Positions 10,244 to 17,761 are shown, counted from the stretch's first letter. The stretch: DNA of 22,229 nucleotides from Saprospiraceae bacterium (GCA_016717145.1 JADKGD010000070.1:1-22229); one strand, 5' to 3'. Numbers and translations are program-made. The notes: generated by a model from the letters alone, not told the origin.

Positions 10244-10970
10244 CAAAAGTTATTATTATCGAAGACGAAGAACTGGCAGTATCGAGATTGAAAGAAATGC
10301 TGTTATCAATCTCACCAAATATTCGGATTATTCGCCAATTGGATAGTATTGCGGACAGTATCGAATTTTTATCGTCCTCACCGTCTTATGATCTGATTTT
10401 ATGGACATTAATCGGCAGATGGAAATAGTTTTGATATTTTCAGACATGTTACGATAACTAAACCAATAATTTTTACCACGGCTTATGATGAATATGCTAT
10501 TGAAGCTTTTAAACAATTTGCGGTTGATTACTTACTCAAACCCATAAAAAGATTTGCTCAGTCGGCTCTTCAAAAATATGAAAAATACTTCAGAGGTGGC
10601 GTACCGGATTATCTCTTCTTACAGACAATAATATCAATGAAAAAGAAATGGTTGATAAAAATTGGTCAAAATATAAGGACCATCAGTTATAAAGATGTAG
10701 CATACTACTTTACTACTGACAAATTACTTATCTGGTCAATTTTGAAGGTAAAAAAATATCCTGTTGATCATACACTCAGTACATCGAAACAAACATCACA
10801 GACAAATTTTATTTTCGGTTAACAGACAATATATCATCAATCATAAGGCTGTTGGTAAAAATGCAGACACACACAAAATCCAGGTTAAAATTAATCTTTT
10901 GCCAACCAATGAAGAAGTCATTACAAGTACTGAAAGATCTCCGTTATTTAAAAAATGGTTGGTAGGATGA
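10240..10970 (+). pseudogene. LytTR-family response regulator, frameshifted
   Basis: The start overlaps the kinase stop by four bases (ATGA at 10240). Receiver domain: MTKVIIIEDEELAVSRLKEM with the acidic pair, then the phosphoacceptor region near 10404 (LILMDI once one missing A is restored), the Thr segment PIIFTTAYDEYAIEAF and the Lys loop VDYLLKPIK. LytTR DNA-binding domain: IRTISYKDVAYYFTTDK, FSVNRQYIINHKAVGK and ERSPLFKKWLVG at the C terminus, stopping at 10968. About 243 residues, typical of AgrA/LytR-like regulators in Bacteroidota. At least four indels, several of them single-base losses in A or T runs. It is translationally coupled to its cognate kinase. Confidence 0.85.
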
Positions 10971-11023
10971 TCTTATCACATTTGTATTATGCTTAACTTT
11001 GTACGGCAAAATAAATATTTACT

Positions 11024-11559
11024 ATGGTACATTCATCAATCAAACTTTTTAAGTATTACAAACTACTTGCAGACAAAGCAATGGCTCAAATCAGTGATGA
11101 TGATCTTTTTCATCATACCTCCGATGATGAAAATAGTATCTCAGTAATAGTGCAGCATCTGGTTGGGAATATGTATTCCAGATGGACCAAATTTTACTGA
11201 AGATGGTGAGAAACCATGGAGAAATAGGGATAAGGAGTTTGAAAATAACATAGATGCAGAGAAGTACTATTAACCACATGGGAAAATGCATGGCAATTGG
11301 TATCTAATACCTTAGATTCCATAGCTGAGGATGATCTGTCAAAGATTATTTATATCAGAAAGGAAGGGTTAACTGTGGAAGATGCTATTCTCAGACAATT
11401 ATGTCATTACAGCTATCATGTCGGACAAATTGTATATAAGGCCAAACAGTTATCCGATAATAAATGGGTTTCCCTTTCGATTGCCCGAAATGCTTCAGAA
11501 AAATACAACGCAAAAAATTTGATCAAATCAGCGATGAAAACATTTTCTTGATCATCTGA
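11024..11559 (+). pseudogene. DUF1572 (DinB-like) family protein, frameshifted
   Basis: The ATG at 11024, about 54 bp after the response regulator, gives MVHSSIKLFKYYKLLADKAM, then ISVIVQHLVGNMYSRWT, after a frame change DGEKPWRNRDKEFE, and then DLSKIIYIRKEGLTVEDAIL and LCHYSYHVGQIVYKAKQL, WVSLSIARN. A further indel restores KFDQISDENIFLII to a stop at 11557. About 178 residues, matching DUF1572, a four-helix-bundle DinB/YfiT-superfamily protein. The conserved His of the first helix pair (QHLVGN) and of HYSYHVGQ, which would bind metal, are present. The substrate is unknown; relatives act as thiol-dependent or metal-dependent enzymes. The stop lies just past the stop of the convergent lipoprotein gene. 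Confidence 0.8.
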
Positions 11560-12187
11560 TGGATGAATCAAAGTAATCTACCTTTTTTAGTGAAACAAAA
11601 TGAAACTTATCTTTATCAAGATAAAACCATTTTGACTTCTTTTGAATTTATCGTAAAAGAATCCTTTTCTGATTCATTGTCTTTGTAATAAAAAATTGAT
11701 TTCCTGCTACTTTCCATGTTGCGTCATCCATCCCAATATTAAACAGGAAGCAGATGATTTTAACCTTTCCGTTTTCGAATAGCTCTATATTGACGCGTAT
11801 TTTTGATAAAATTTCTTCTGACAAGTTTAGCCCTTTAGTGGCAAGATCAGAAGCCATTTCTGTCATCGTCACCGATATTCAAACCGACATCTGCTATTGA
11901 TTTACCAAATGATTTTGTTAGATATTCAATTTACCTTCTGCAGTTGTTGTATCAATCTCATCAATATTCAAATCCTTTTCCATTTCAGATTTTGCTTTTG
12001 AATGTCTTTTTCCAATTTCCATAGCATTATCGATAGAATCTTTAATGCTTGCTTTATCTATTGTCCCTTCTTTCAATTTCATGGAGACCTCATAGTTCCC
12101 AACCAAATCAGACATCTTTACATCCTTATCTTTGCAAGAAAAAAATGATGTAATCAATAAAGCTAAAATTAGCATATGGTTATTCAT
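11552..12187 (-). pseudogene. Hypothetical lipoprotein, frameshifted
   Basis: Starts at 12187 with MNNHMLILALLITSFFSCKD, a lipoprotein signal with Cys after SFFS and a charged +2 region. It continues with KMSDLVGNYEVSMKLKEGTI, MEKDLNIDEIDTTTAEGK and, after frame changes, DMTEMASDLATKGLNLSEEI, KIRVNIELFENGKVK, MDDATWKVAGNQFFITK and FHFVSLKKVDYFDSSIR, stopping at 11552. About 210 residues. The LVGNYEV start and the GKV...W.V..NQF..TK pattern resemble small lipocalin-like lipoproteins of Bacteroidota, but I do not recognise a named family. It converges on DUF1572 with an 8-bp overlap. The 220 bp upstream (12188-12410) contain no gene I can support. Confidence 0.65.
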
Positions 12188-12707
12188 ATTGTTTTTATTA
12201 TATTTAGTAGGTAAACATGGTCATTGCAAATATAGTTCCATCTTAACATTCATGTGTTTAAATTTTTGCTAAGTTGTTGCATTTGTTTGATTTGCGGATT
12301 TGGATAAAGGACTGTAATTCTTGAAAAGCACCCATTTAATTATTCAGGTTTGTACCCGCCTGCACACAAGAGTCGGGCAGGTGCAGACTGCTTATGGGGA
12401 TTTCATGTGTATAATCTAAAATAAGATTGACAAAGCTTAAGTATGGTCGAAGAAATTGATATGGTACCACCTGGAAATTTAAGAGGGTCGTAAAACATAA
12501 GTATTGCTGAAGCTGCGGGATAGTCTACACCATTTAATGCTGTCAGAATATGAATTTTTAAACTGTCATTTGGAGTGGAAAAAGCAAGTGCAGTTATTTC
12601 TTTTACATCTTTTTCGTTATTAGAATTGTAAAGCTTCAAAGGTCTTGGCGATTTCCAATGTAGTAATTTAAGTAATTGTTCCTTTGTTAAATAGCCTTGT
12701 TTATTTA

Positions 12708-13305
12708 GGGTCTGCTGAAAAAGTCAAGCTCTTGTAAAACGAGGAATGTTTCAATTACTCCGTTCAAAAAACAGCGAAAGAGAACATGAACGAAGTGAAG
12801 TGCAAAGCACCAAAGGCTAACAGGCCTTTGACGTAGTGAACCGCTAAGCGGGCAAGATGGAAAATGTCTATCGCCTTCGCATGAAATTAAAAATTATCGA
12901 ATGATAATCAAGGTGAAGGAAAAATGCGGGACTGAACGAACTCGAAGAGTCGAGCATGACATTGCGAGAAGTGATGGAAAGCGTAAGCGCTAGAGTAAAG
13001 GTTTGTTATTGGGAATGTTGTCCACTTAGCTGCGAGCCGATGTTCGCAGTTCTTTCGTTATGAAGTGAAATCGTTCACTTCATTGCTTTGCATCACTCAG
13101 TCATATTCGCATTTTTTTGAACTAGCATTTTTGAATACTTTTTTTGCAATGAAAAAAGTATTTGCCAAGCCGGCAAGAGGCGCTGATTAATGAAATTTAA
13201 CTGCACGGGATCAAATTGGATTGATTAAAAAACCTTGCACTCAAATGTCTAAATATTTTTATAAATAATTGATTACCATGTATTTCATTCTTTGTAAGCA
13301 GGCCC
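12708..13305. mobile_element. 598-bp non-autonomous element (MITE-like) with TIRs and 6-bp target duplication
   Basis: The left end GGGTCTGCTGAAAAAG (12708-12723) and the right end CTTTGTAAGCAGGCCC (13290-13305) are inverted repeats, 13 of 16 positions matching. The direct repeat TATTTA immediately flanks both ends (12702-12707 and 13306-13311). The interior has no coding frame I can support; it is rich in hairpins, for example a 10-bp stem ATGAAGTGAA at about 13060-13083 and a long A/T stem near 13136-13164. The TIR start resembles those of DDE-transposase insertion sequences, so it may be mobilised in trans. Removing it together with one TATTTA restores the host frame. Confidence 0.8.
13027..13095 (+). 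repeat. Two-hairpin repeat, diverged copy D (inside the 598-bp element)
   Basis: Shares the layout of copies A to C: TAGCTGCGAG, a variable stretch and TCGCAGTTC form hairpin 1, with stem CTGCGA/TCGCAG. A second hairpin follows directly, here with stem ATGAAGTGAA/TTCACTTCAT and loop ATCG. The second hairpin differs in sequence from the other copies but occupies the same place. Confidence 0.4.
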
Positions 13306-13420
13306 TATTTAGCGATTTAAATTCTTTGAAAAGCTCAATTGTCTTTTCGTCTTCGTTGTCAATTATCTTTCTTAAAATATCCTCCACTGTCTGTTGTTGG
13401 TTGTCGTCATAGCCTTGCCA

Positions 13421-13482
13421 CTAACGTCCAGGCTTAGCGACGGATAAAGCGATAGCGAATCTATGATAATAGCAGCTGTTCT
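13421..13482 (-). other. attC-like recombination site S1 (degenerate)
   Basis: In plus coordinates it begins CTAACGTCCAGGCTTAG and ends near AGCTGTT at 13480. The inner GATAG...CTATG stem and AGCGATAGCGAATCTAT are nearly identical to site S4. The site follows the stop of the antitoxin gene (13499) by about 20 bp and directly precedes the truncated start of the split gene. The outer arm (GGCTTAG versus AATAGC) pairs less well than in the other sites. Confidence 0.45.
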
Positions 13483-13498
13483 ACTCTCGCCTTTCATT

Positions 13499-13825
13499 TT
13501 ACACTAATTGTACAAATTCATTTTCAAGTTTTACCCGAAAGTTTATTTCAGCCTTCAGTGCTTTAAAAACTTTGATTATAGTATCTATTGTTGCACTATT
13601 TGCACTGCTTTCAAGTTTGGAAATTTGAGACTTTTGGACACCGATTAGTTCACCTAATTGTTCTTGCCGTTAAGTTTCGGTCTTGACGTGCTTGTTTGAT
13701 CATTTTGCCAATGATATCCATCCTGAGTTCAATACTCATATTCATCTCTATCTTTTGTTCCTGTTTGCCAATATACATATCCTTCATCTCGCAAGGGTAT
13801 ATGTCTTCATTTTCTTATTTGGCAT
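13499..13825 (-). pseudogene. XRE-family HTH antitoxin of toxin-antitoxin pair 1, frameshifted
   Basis: Starts at 13825 or 13810 (MKTYTL), with a frame change near 13790. It continues KDMYIGKQGTKDRDEYEYEL, then the helix-turn-helix region: IGKMIKQARQDRNLT, a frame change, LGELIGVQKSQISKLESSAN, IDTIIKVFKALKAEINFRVK and the ending LENEFVQLV at 13499. About 108 residues, the usual size for a HigA-like antitoxin placed after its toxin. It would bind and neutralise the toxin and repress the operon. The same protein plan is found in pair 2, which suggests related cassettes. The attC-like site S1 lies immediately downstream. Confidence 0.75.
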
Positions 13826-13826
13826 T

Positions 13827-14160
13827 TTATCTTTTTTTTTGACGCAAATACTCACTTCTAATGTTCCTCAGCTTTTTGATTTTCATTCTTTGGCACTTTA
13901 CTTGTCTTTTTTACAAAGCCATGTGTTGCCATTACCAACGTATTTCGTTGTTTGACTTATCCCAAAAAGGCTAATAATCTATGTTTGGTTTCCTAAATAT
14001 TTACTCCTGAACTCCCAGATTTCACCCTGGTTTTTGAAAATCTTCGTATCTTTGGTTTGCTCCTGATAAATCTATGTTATTAAAGACTTTACGCTGATTT
14101 CTTATCGAGACTTGAATAAATTCGTTTGCTGCTTCCAAATATGGTTTCAAAATTCTTCGC
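13827..14160 (-). pseudogene. RelE/HigB-type (Gp49-like) toxin of pair 1, frameshifted
   Basis: Reads, across several frames, YLEAANEFIQSLDKKSA, GEIWEFRSKYLGN, HRLLAFWDKSNN, LVMATHGFVKKTSKVPKNE and a stop at 13827, which abuts the antitoxin start. This is the order of the Gp49-like/HigB (PF05973) toxins, ribosome-dependent mRNA cleaving enzymes: the WEFR, R(L/I)FAFWD and THGFVKK motifs are all there. The start codon cannot be seen: an ATG is expected near 14160, where the sequence reads GCG, so an error or loss is likely. About 110 residues. The toxin comes first, antitoxin second, as in higBA. Confidence 0.75.
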
Positions 14161-14174
14161 AAACTAAATTTCCG

Positions 14175-14182
14175 CAAAGATA
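14175..14182 (-). promoter_or_regulatory. Bacteroidota -7 promoter element for pair 1
   Basis: Minus strand TATCTTTG matches TAnnTTTG. The surrounding 40 bp (14171-14210) are closely similar to the promoter region of pair 2 (14941-14980), including GTTTCTATATTTGG on the plus strand. Confidence 0.6.
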
Positions 14183-14220
14183 AGTAAAGTTTCTATATTT
14201 GGCAACATTTTTCGTGGAGT

Positions 14221-14285
14221 AGAACGTCCAGAGCTATGTGACGGCTGCCTGATAAGGCCAGATGGCATCATAGCCAATGTTTACT
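14221..14285 (-). other. attC-like recombination site S2
   Basis: Plus-strand layout: GAACGTCCAG, arm GCTATG (14233-14238), TGACGG, inner stem CTGCC (one base short of CTGGCC), loop TGATAA (14250-14255), GGCCAG, then ATCATAGC (arm 14269-14274) and CAATGTTTAC. On the minus strand this gives AAC ... GTT cores. The arm offset (GCTATG-TGA against TCATAGC) is the same as in S4 and S5. The site begins about 10 bp after the stop of the pair 2 antitoxin. Confidence 0.55.
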
Positions 14286-14295
14286 GCGTGTGATT

Positions 14296-14595
14296 TTAGA
14301 CTAATTCAAACTCTTCCTTTTCAATTTCAAAATGTTACTTTGGCTTTTAGAGCTCCAAAATTTTCATTAAGGTTGAGATTGTTTACGTTGCTGTTATTCT
14401 CATTTTAGAAATTTGGGCGTTGGACTCCTACTAATTCTCAAGTTGTTTCTTGGGTCAGTTTTCGTTCAATTCTCAATTGCTTGATCTGTTCAATAAGATT
14501 TCTCATTTTAATTTCTTGTTCGTGTTATCTCTTTTGGGTGTACCAACCTTTCCAAGAGTTTTGTCTTTGAGTTCTGATAATGTTAATGTTTTCAT
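14296..14595 (-). pseudogene. XRE-family HTH antitoxin of pair 2, frameshifted
   Basis: The ATG at 14595 overlaps the toxin stop by one base (TAATG). It reads MKTLTLSELKDKTLGKVGTP, KRDN, then LIEQIKQLRIERKLTQE, a frame change, ELVGVQRAQISKM-like HTH residues, NNSNV, LGALKAKVTFE and EFELV at the stop at 14296. About 100 residues. It is clearly homologous to the antitoxin at 13499-13825 (same KTxTLxExK start and ALKAxxxF ending). Expected to neutralise the upstream toxin and autoregulate the operon. Three or four indels. Confidence 0.75.
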
Positions 14596-14937
14596 TATTT
14601 ATTTTTATCCTTGAAATACTGTTTTTTAATTTTAAGTGCTTTCAATTGCGATTTAGGGGTTTTATTTGTTTTCTTGTCTAAGCCGGAGTTTTTAAGTATT
14701 AGCGTTTTAGAGTCAGATTCACCATCATAAATGCAAATATTCTGTAAAATTCTCTTGGTCTCTTTCTTTAAATTCAAAATCCGTCTTCTGAGTTCAACTT
14801 TCCAAACCAGCCCTTTAGACCAGACTCGGTTTTATCAAAAGCTCTAAGAAATTTCCTTGCATTTTATCCGTAAGTCTAGAAGTAATCTTATGCTTCTTTA
14901 AGCAATTCTACTTCTATTTTTTTCTTTAAAGCTTCAT
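14595..14937 (-). pseudogene. RelE/HigB-type (Gp49-like) toxin of pair 2, frameshifted
   Basis: The ATG at 14937 lies five bases after the -7 element. Reconstructed reading: KKKIEVELLKEA, DFINSLTDKMQ-like residues, KFLRAFDKTESGLKGWF, LNSEDGFWEFR-like residues, YRIFAF, DGESDSKTLIL, GLDKKTNKTPKSQ and the ending KIKKQYFKDKNK at 14595. About 112 residues, matching PF05973 toxins in order and size. The last 60 codons run in one open frame shifted relative to part of the conserved WEFR/AFWD block, so at least five indels are present. An mRNA interferase role follows from the family. Confidence 0.7.
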
Positions 14938-14941
14938 TATG

Positions 14942-14949
14942 CAAAGATA
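14942..14949 (-). promoter_or_regulatory. Bacteroidota -7 promoter element for pair 2, abutting the start codon
   Basis: Minus strand TATCTTTG. Its last G is at 14942 and the A of the toxin ATG at 14937, five bases apart, so transcription probably starts at or within the start codon, giving a leaderless mRNA. The pair 3 promoter has the same spacing. Confidence 0.6.
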
Positions 14950-15010
14950 AGCCAATGTTTCTATATTTGGAACAATATTTGTGGGTATTTTTCATTTTCA
15001 TGGTAAGTAA

Positions 15011-15147
15011 TCGAGTCACGCAGGGGAATTGCACCCCTACGTTCTCACGGAACGAATAAAGAGAAGTAGCTGCAAAAGCATTTTGCGGTTTCGTCCTAAA
15101 TTGATTTGCGATCAATTCCTTACGGACTCCACCCTTCATACGGCTCT
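15011..15147 (-). ncRNA. Group II intron 3' region (domain V/VI-like), interrupted
   Basis: On the minus strand, GAGCCGTATGAAGGG (15146-15132) resembles the start of domain V. GTGAGAACG with the stem CGTAGGGG/CCCCTGCG and then ACTCGA (15048-15011) resembles a bacterial domain VI and intron 3' end. Between them lies two-hairpin repeat copy C, so the ribozyme core is not contiguous. It follows the reverse transcriptase remnant on the same strand. Exact intron ends are not determined. Confidence 0.4.
15067..15130 (+). repeat. Two-hairpin repeat, copy C
   Basis: TAGCTGC then AAAAGCATTTT and GCGGTT form hairpin 1 (stem CTGCAAAA/TTTTGCGG, one mismatch). Hairpin 2 shares the core AATTGATTTGCGATCAATT with copies A and B, but the outer stem is GTCC/GGAC instead of GCCC/GGGC. 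Stem bases differ from A and B while pairing is kept. Confidence 0.7.
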
Positions 15148-15253
15148 TCATGTTTGTAAATCACACTAAGATAATATACCTTTAGGGGAAGGGGCCTTTC
15201 AATCTCCAAATAGCAAACAAATCCAGGATGCTCTTTGTATTTTGACCTATTCC

Positions 15254-15318
15254 TAGCTGCGAGAAGGGTCTCGCAGTTCAGCCCTAAATTGATTTGCGAT
15301 CAATTTTTAACGGGCTTC
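15254..15318 (+). repeat. Two-hairpin repeat, copy A
   Basis: Hairpin 1: CTGCGAGA (15257-15264), loop AGGG, TCTCGCAG (15269-15276). Hairpin 2: outer stem AGCCC/GGGCT around inner stem AAATTGAT (15286-15293), loop TTGCG, ATCAATTT (15299-15306). 65 bp, differing from copy B at a single position. It interrupts the maturase-domain part of the reverse transcriptase frame. Confidence 0.85.
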
Positions 15319-15786
15319 ATCATTTTACCCACTTAAGTAGTCGGCATTGAGGTGATTCCAGACGTAGCGGCTACTACCATTCTCAAACTTGTGAAAATAG
15401 TTGATGATGCCCCGTATCATTGATTTAATCTTTTGCCAATAATTCTATGGGCTTTCGCCTTTTATGAATTGACCCAGCTACTGAATTTGCACAAAATACT
15501 CGTTCTCGATTTGATACTCCACAAATGTGCCAGGTAGGCTCTTAACACCTTTCTTCGTCTTGACACCAGTTGGCTAACTGGAATCCCAGAAAATCATATT
15601 TCTTCGGATAAATCCCTAATGATTCTCCCCTTAGATTTACGATCTTTGTCTTTTGTGGATGCAATTCCAAATTACAATGTTGCATTCTTACCTTTATGAC
15701 TTTCAGCATAAATAAAGCCTGCTTCTCCGTCTTGCAATGTACCACAATGTCATCGGCATAGTTTCGGCTTCTTTTATTCTCAACTC

Positions 15787-15851
15787 TAGCTGCGAGAAGG
15801 GTCTCGCAGTTCAGCCCTAAATTGATTTGCGATCAATTTTTGACGGGCTTC
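15787..15851 (+). repeat. Two-hairpin repeat, copy B
   Basis: Same 65-bp unit as copy A except for one A-to-G change near its end. It lies between the FDKW and YADD motifs of the reverse transcriptase remnant. It adds 65 bp, not a multiple of three. Confidence 0.85.
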
Positions 15852-16393
15852 TTATCCATTTGTCAAATACTACATGAAGGAATAGATTAGCCAACACTGG
15901 ACTAATGACACCACCCTGCGGAGTGCCTGTCAACGTATCTCTGTACATTCCATCCTTTAACCGACTTACAATCCAAATTCACAGGGATAAGTTTAAGATC
16001 ATTGCCAGTTGTGCTAAAAGGGACGTACCATAAATGCTGCCCCTGTTGTAAAACGGGGCAAATGATCACACTGCTCACCTTTGGTAGACGTGGGCCACCA
16101 AATGAGTTTTATAAGGCGGCTCATGAAAAATCTTCTCCCCAAATCATTATCTGATATTTGGGTAGGATGACTGAACGTTGCTCAGCAATATCGTGATATG
16201 AAATCACGATTTAGTGAAGAAACCGAAACCTACTGGATTTCGGCTAGGTTACCTGTTTTGAAGACCATCCTGATTCCAGATATAGCAAGCCTCTGTAAAC
16301 TACCTGCGGGCTTGGGAATAGTCAAGTTATCTGACGATATCTCCATAATAAACCAAAATTCGTTTTTCAAGTCTGGCTTCACTACCGAAAGTT

Positions 16394-16452
16394 CCGTTCA
16401 ACGGAGTTTTCATTCTAGGCACTTCGTGCCAAACGAAAACCTAGTTGTTAGC
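16394..16452 (-). other. attC-like recombination site S3, next to the group II intron relic
   Basis: Plus layout: CGTTCAACGG, stem GTTTTC (16406-16411), inner stem GGCAC (16418-16422), loop TTC, GTGCC (16426-16430), GAAAAC (16435-16440), CTAGTTGTTAGC. On the minus strand the downstream core reads GTTGAAC, a full match to the attC R' consensus GTTRRRY, and the upstream core reads GCTAAC. It lies about 8 bp after the hydrolase stop; the intron remnant begins right after it in the minus direction. Confidence 0.5.
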
Positions 16453-16459
16453 TGATGTT

Positions 16460-17735
16460 TTAGTCTTTTAAATTGTCTATCCATTTGGTTATTTCACTTA
16501 AATATGTCGGAGCTATTTTTGAAATAGGGGAAAGTTATTGTCAACAATGGTCATTGAATGACTTGCGTTTTTTAATATGACGAAATGGTATGACTTATTT
16601 CCAGCTTTCCTTAATATTTGATCAATTATTTGTAACTGTTTTCAGGGATTACAACGTCCGATGTTCCTTGTATTAGTAATATGGGTTGTTTAGCCGTCTT
16701 AAAATATGGTATTCACTAAATCTTAATTTCTCGGGTTTAGCTACTTCTTTTCCAGGTATCCAAATGTAATTATACCACGATTGATTATTGTATTTTTTGC
16801 AATATTTTCTATAGACTGAAATGTGGTAATACCTGCCAAATATTCATAGCAAAGTTTTTGAGTTTTGTCGCAATGTTTATGTTTTCTTTTCCCAATTTAT
16901 CAATATTTAAATTCTTGCTAGTAATTCAAATCGCTTTCTAATAGCGTGCCGCTGGACAACTTACCGATATCCCAAATTTTAATTCTGGTAGTTTTGATAA
17001 GATATACGGAATTTTTATACCGCCTGGCTGCTTCCCTATTCCAATCAGGATAAGGGAATTTGATTAGTTTTAGACATAAATAAAATGCCATTGATATCGT
17101 CAGAAGCTAATTCTTCAATAGTAGCTGATTTCCAGTTTCCTTCTGATTTCCCCGTTCCTCTTTTGTCATAATTGAAGACTACAAAGCCTTTGCTTGCAAA
17201 AATAATAGGCTTCTGCACTACTGCGCTTCTGTCGCTTCCTGAGAAGAGGTAACAATAAACAAGCATCTGTTGTTAGGTTTATTGGGTTTCCAAATTGTTC
17301 CTTTAAGCTGCAAGCCATTGGACTGAAAAGTGACTTTCTTCCTTCTTAATTTCAGAAGTGTCCGTTTCATTTTTGTCTAAAAAGATTCAATCGTATTTAA
17401 TAGTTGCTCAGTTTCGTTTGCGTAAATGTTCAGTTTTCCGTTTAACCCGTCCTCCAGTTTTTTGAATTTGTATTCGTAAGTATATATAAATCACTAACTA
17501 TATAAAAGTTTAAGGAGTCATTGCTTAGGTTAACATTCAACGTTGGAATTTGATAAGCATTCATTTCAATGCTTGTAAAAAATATGCTTGCTTGATTTTC
17601 TGTCTTGGTTACCTCTATTTGATAATTTAGTGAACCATTAGCATAATTCAGACTTCCGGAATAGGTAACTTCTTCAGCATTTGCAGATGAAGTTATAGCA
17701 ATAAAGAAAATGATAAAAAGGTAATGAACTTTCAT
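16460..17735 (-). pseudogene. Secreted alpha/beta hydrolase, frameshifted
   Basis: Starts at 17735 with MKVHYLFIIFFIAITSSANA, a signal peptide, then an N-terminal beta-rich domain (EEVTYSGSLNYANGSLNYQI, EMNAYQIPTLNVNLSNDSLN). The hydrolase domain follows across frames: FASKGFVVFNYDKRGTGKSE (oxyanion strand and helix), the nucleophile elbow GSSQGG near 17030 (with two missing bases), KFGISVSCPAAR, the acid loop QGTSDVVIPENSY, a reconstructed ASHSM for the catalytic His, and the ending WIDNLKD at 16460. About 420 residues. It resembles the prolyl-oligopeptidase/dienelactone-hydrolase-like exported esterases of Bacteroidota; substrate unknown. It forms a single-gene cassette between sites S4 and S3. 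Confidence 0.75.
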
Positions 17736-17761
17736 TTCGAAGTAGGGTTTTTTAATATCAG

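Larger units (their letters stand above)
12411..13418 (-). pseudogene. Conserved Bacteroidota hypothetical protein, split by a mobile element
   Basis: Two blocks separated by the 598-bp element. The upstream block (13306-13418) reads YDDNQQQTVEDILRKIIDNE and ELFKEFKSLN. The downstream block (12411-12707) reads KQGYLTKEQLLKLLHWKSPR, DVKEITALAFSTPNDSLKIH and LTALNGVDYPAASAILMFYD. Joining them with one copy of the target duplication restores one continuous frame across the junction. The ALNGVxYPxASAILMFYDP pattern is common in uncharacterised Bacteroidota proteins and recalls HhH-GPD-like helical folds; I cannot name a function. The N terminus is missing: a stop codon within the attC-like site at 13421 precedes it. 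The C terminus after DPLKFP does not follow the expected pattern, so the gene is probably truncated at both ends. Confidence 0.6.
15182..16380 (-). pseudogene. Group II intron reverse transcriptase/maturase, heavily degraded
   Basis: Fragments in order on the minus strand: NLTIPKPAGSLQRLAIS (RT domain 2), GTPQGGVISPVLANLFLH (domain 4), YADDIVVHCKTEKQA (catalytic YADD, domain 5), LELHPQKTKIVNLRG and KKYDFLGFQL (domains 6-7), then RGIINYF-like and FENGSSRYVWNHLN (maturase domain X) and the ending GLFAIWRLKGPFP at 15182. The DNA between about 16250 and 15990 does not give the expected domain 3. Two copies of a 65-bp two-hairpin repeat interrupt it, at 15254 and 15787. About 400 codons are spanned. 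It would have assisted splicing and retrohoming of its intron; this copy is inactive. Confidence 0.75.

Noticed and set aside
12330..12400. CCTGC/GCAGG hairpin near 12350-12380 as a sixth attC-like site after the split gene
   Set aside because: The stem is short, and the outer arm and AAC/GTT cores of the other sites cannot be found.
13683..13955. Plus-strand open frame of 90 codons
   Set aside because: It is the complement of the toxin-antitoxin pair 1 coding region; the composition (Leu/Phe-rich) fits an antisense shadow.
16198..16455. Plus-strand open frame of 85 codons
   Set aside because: It lies antisense to the reverse transcriptase remnant and attC-like site S3 and shows no recognisable domain.
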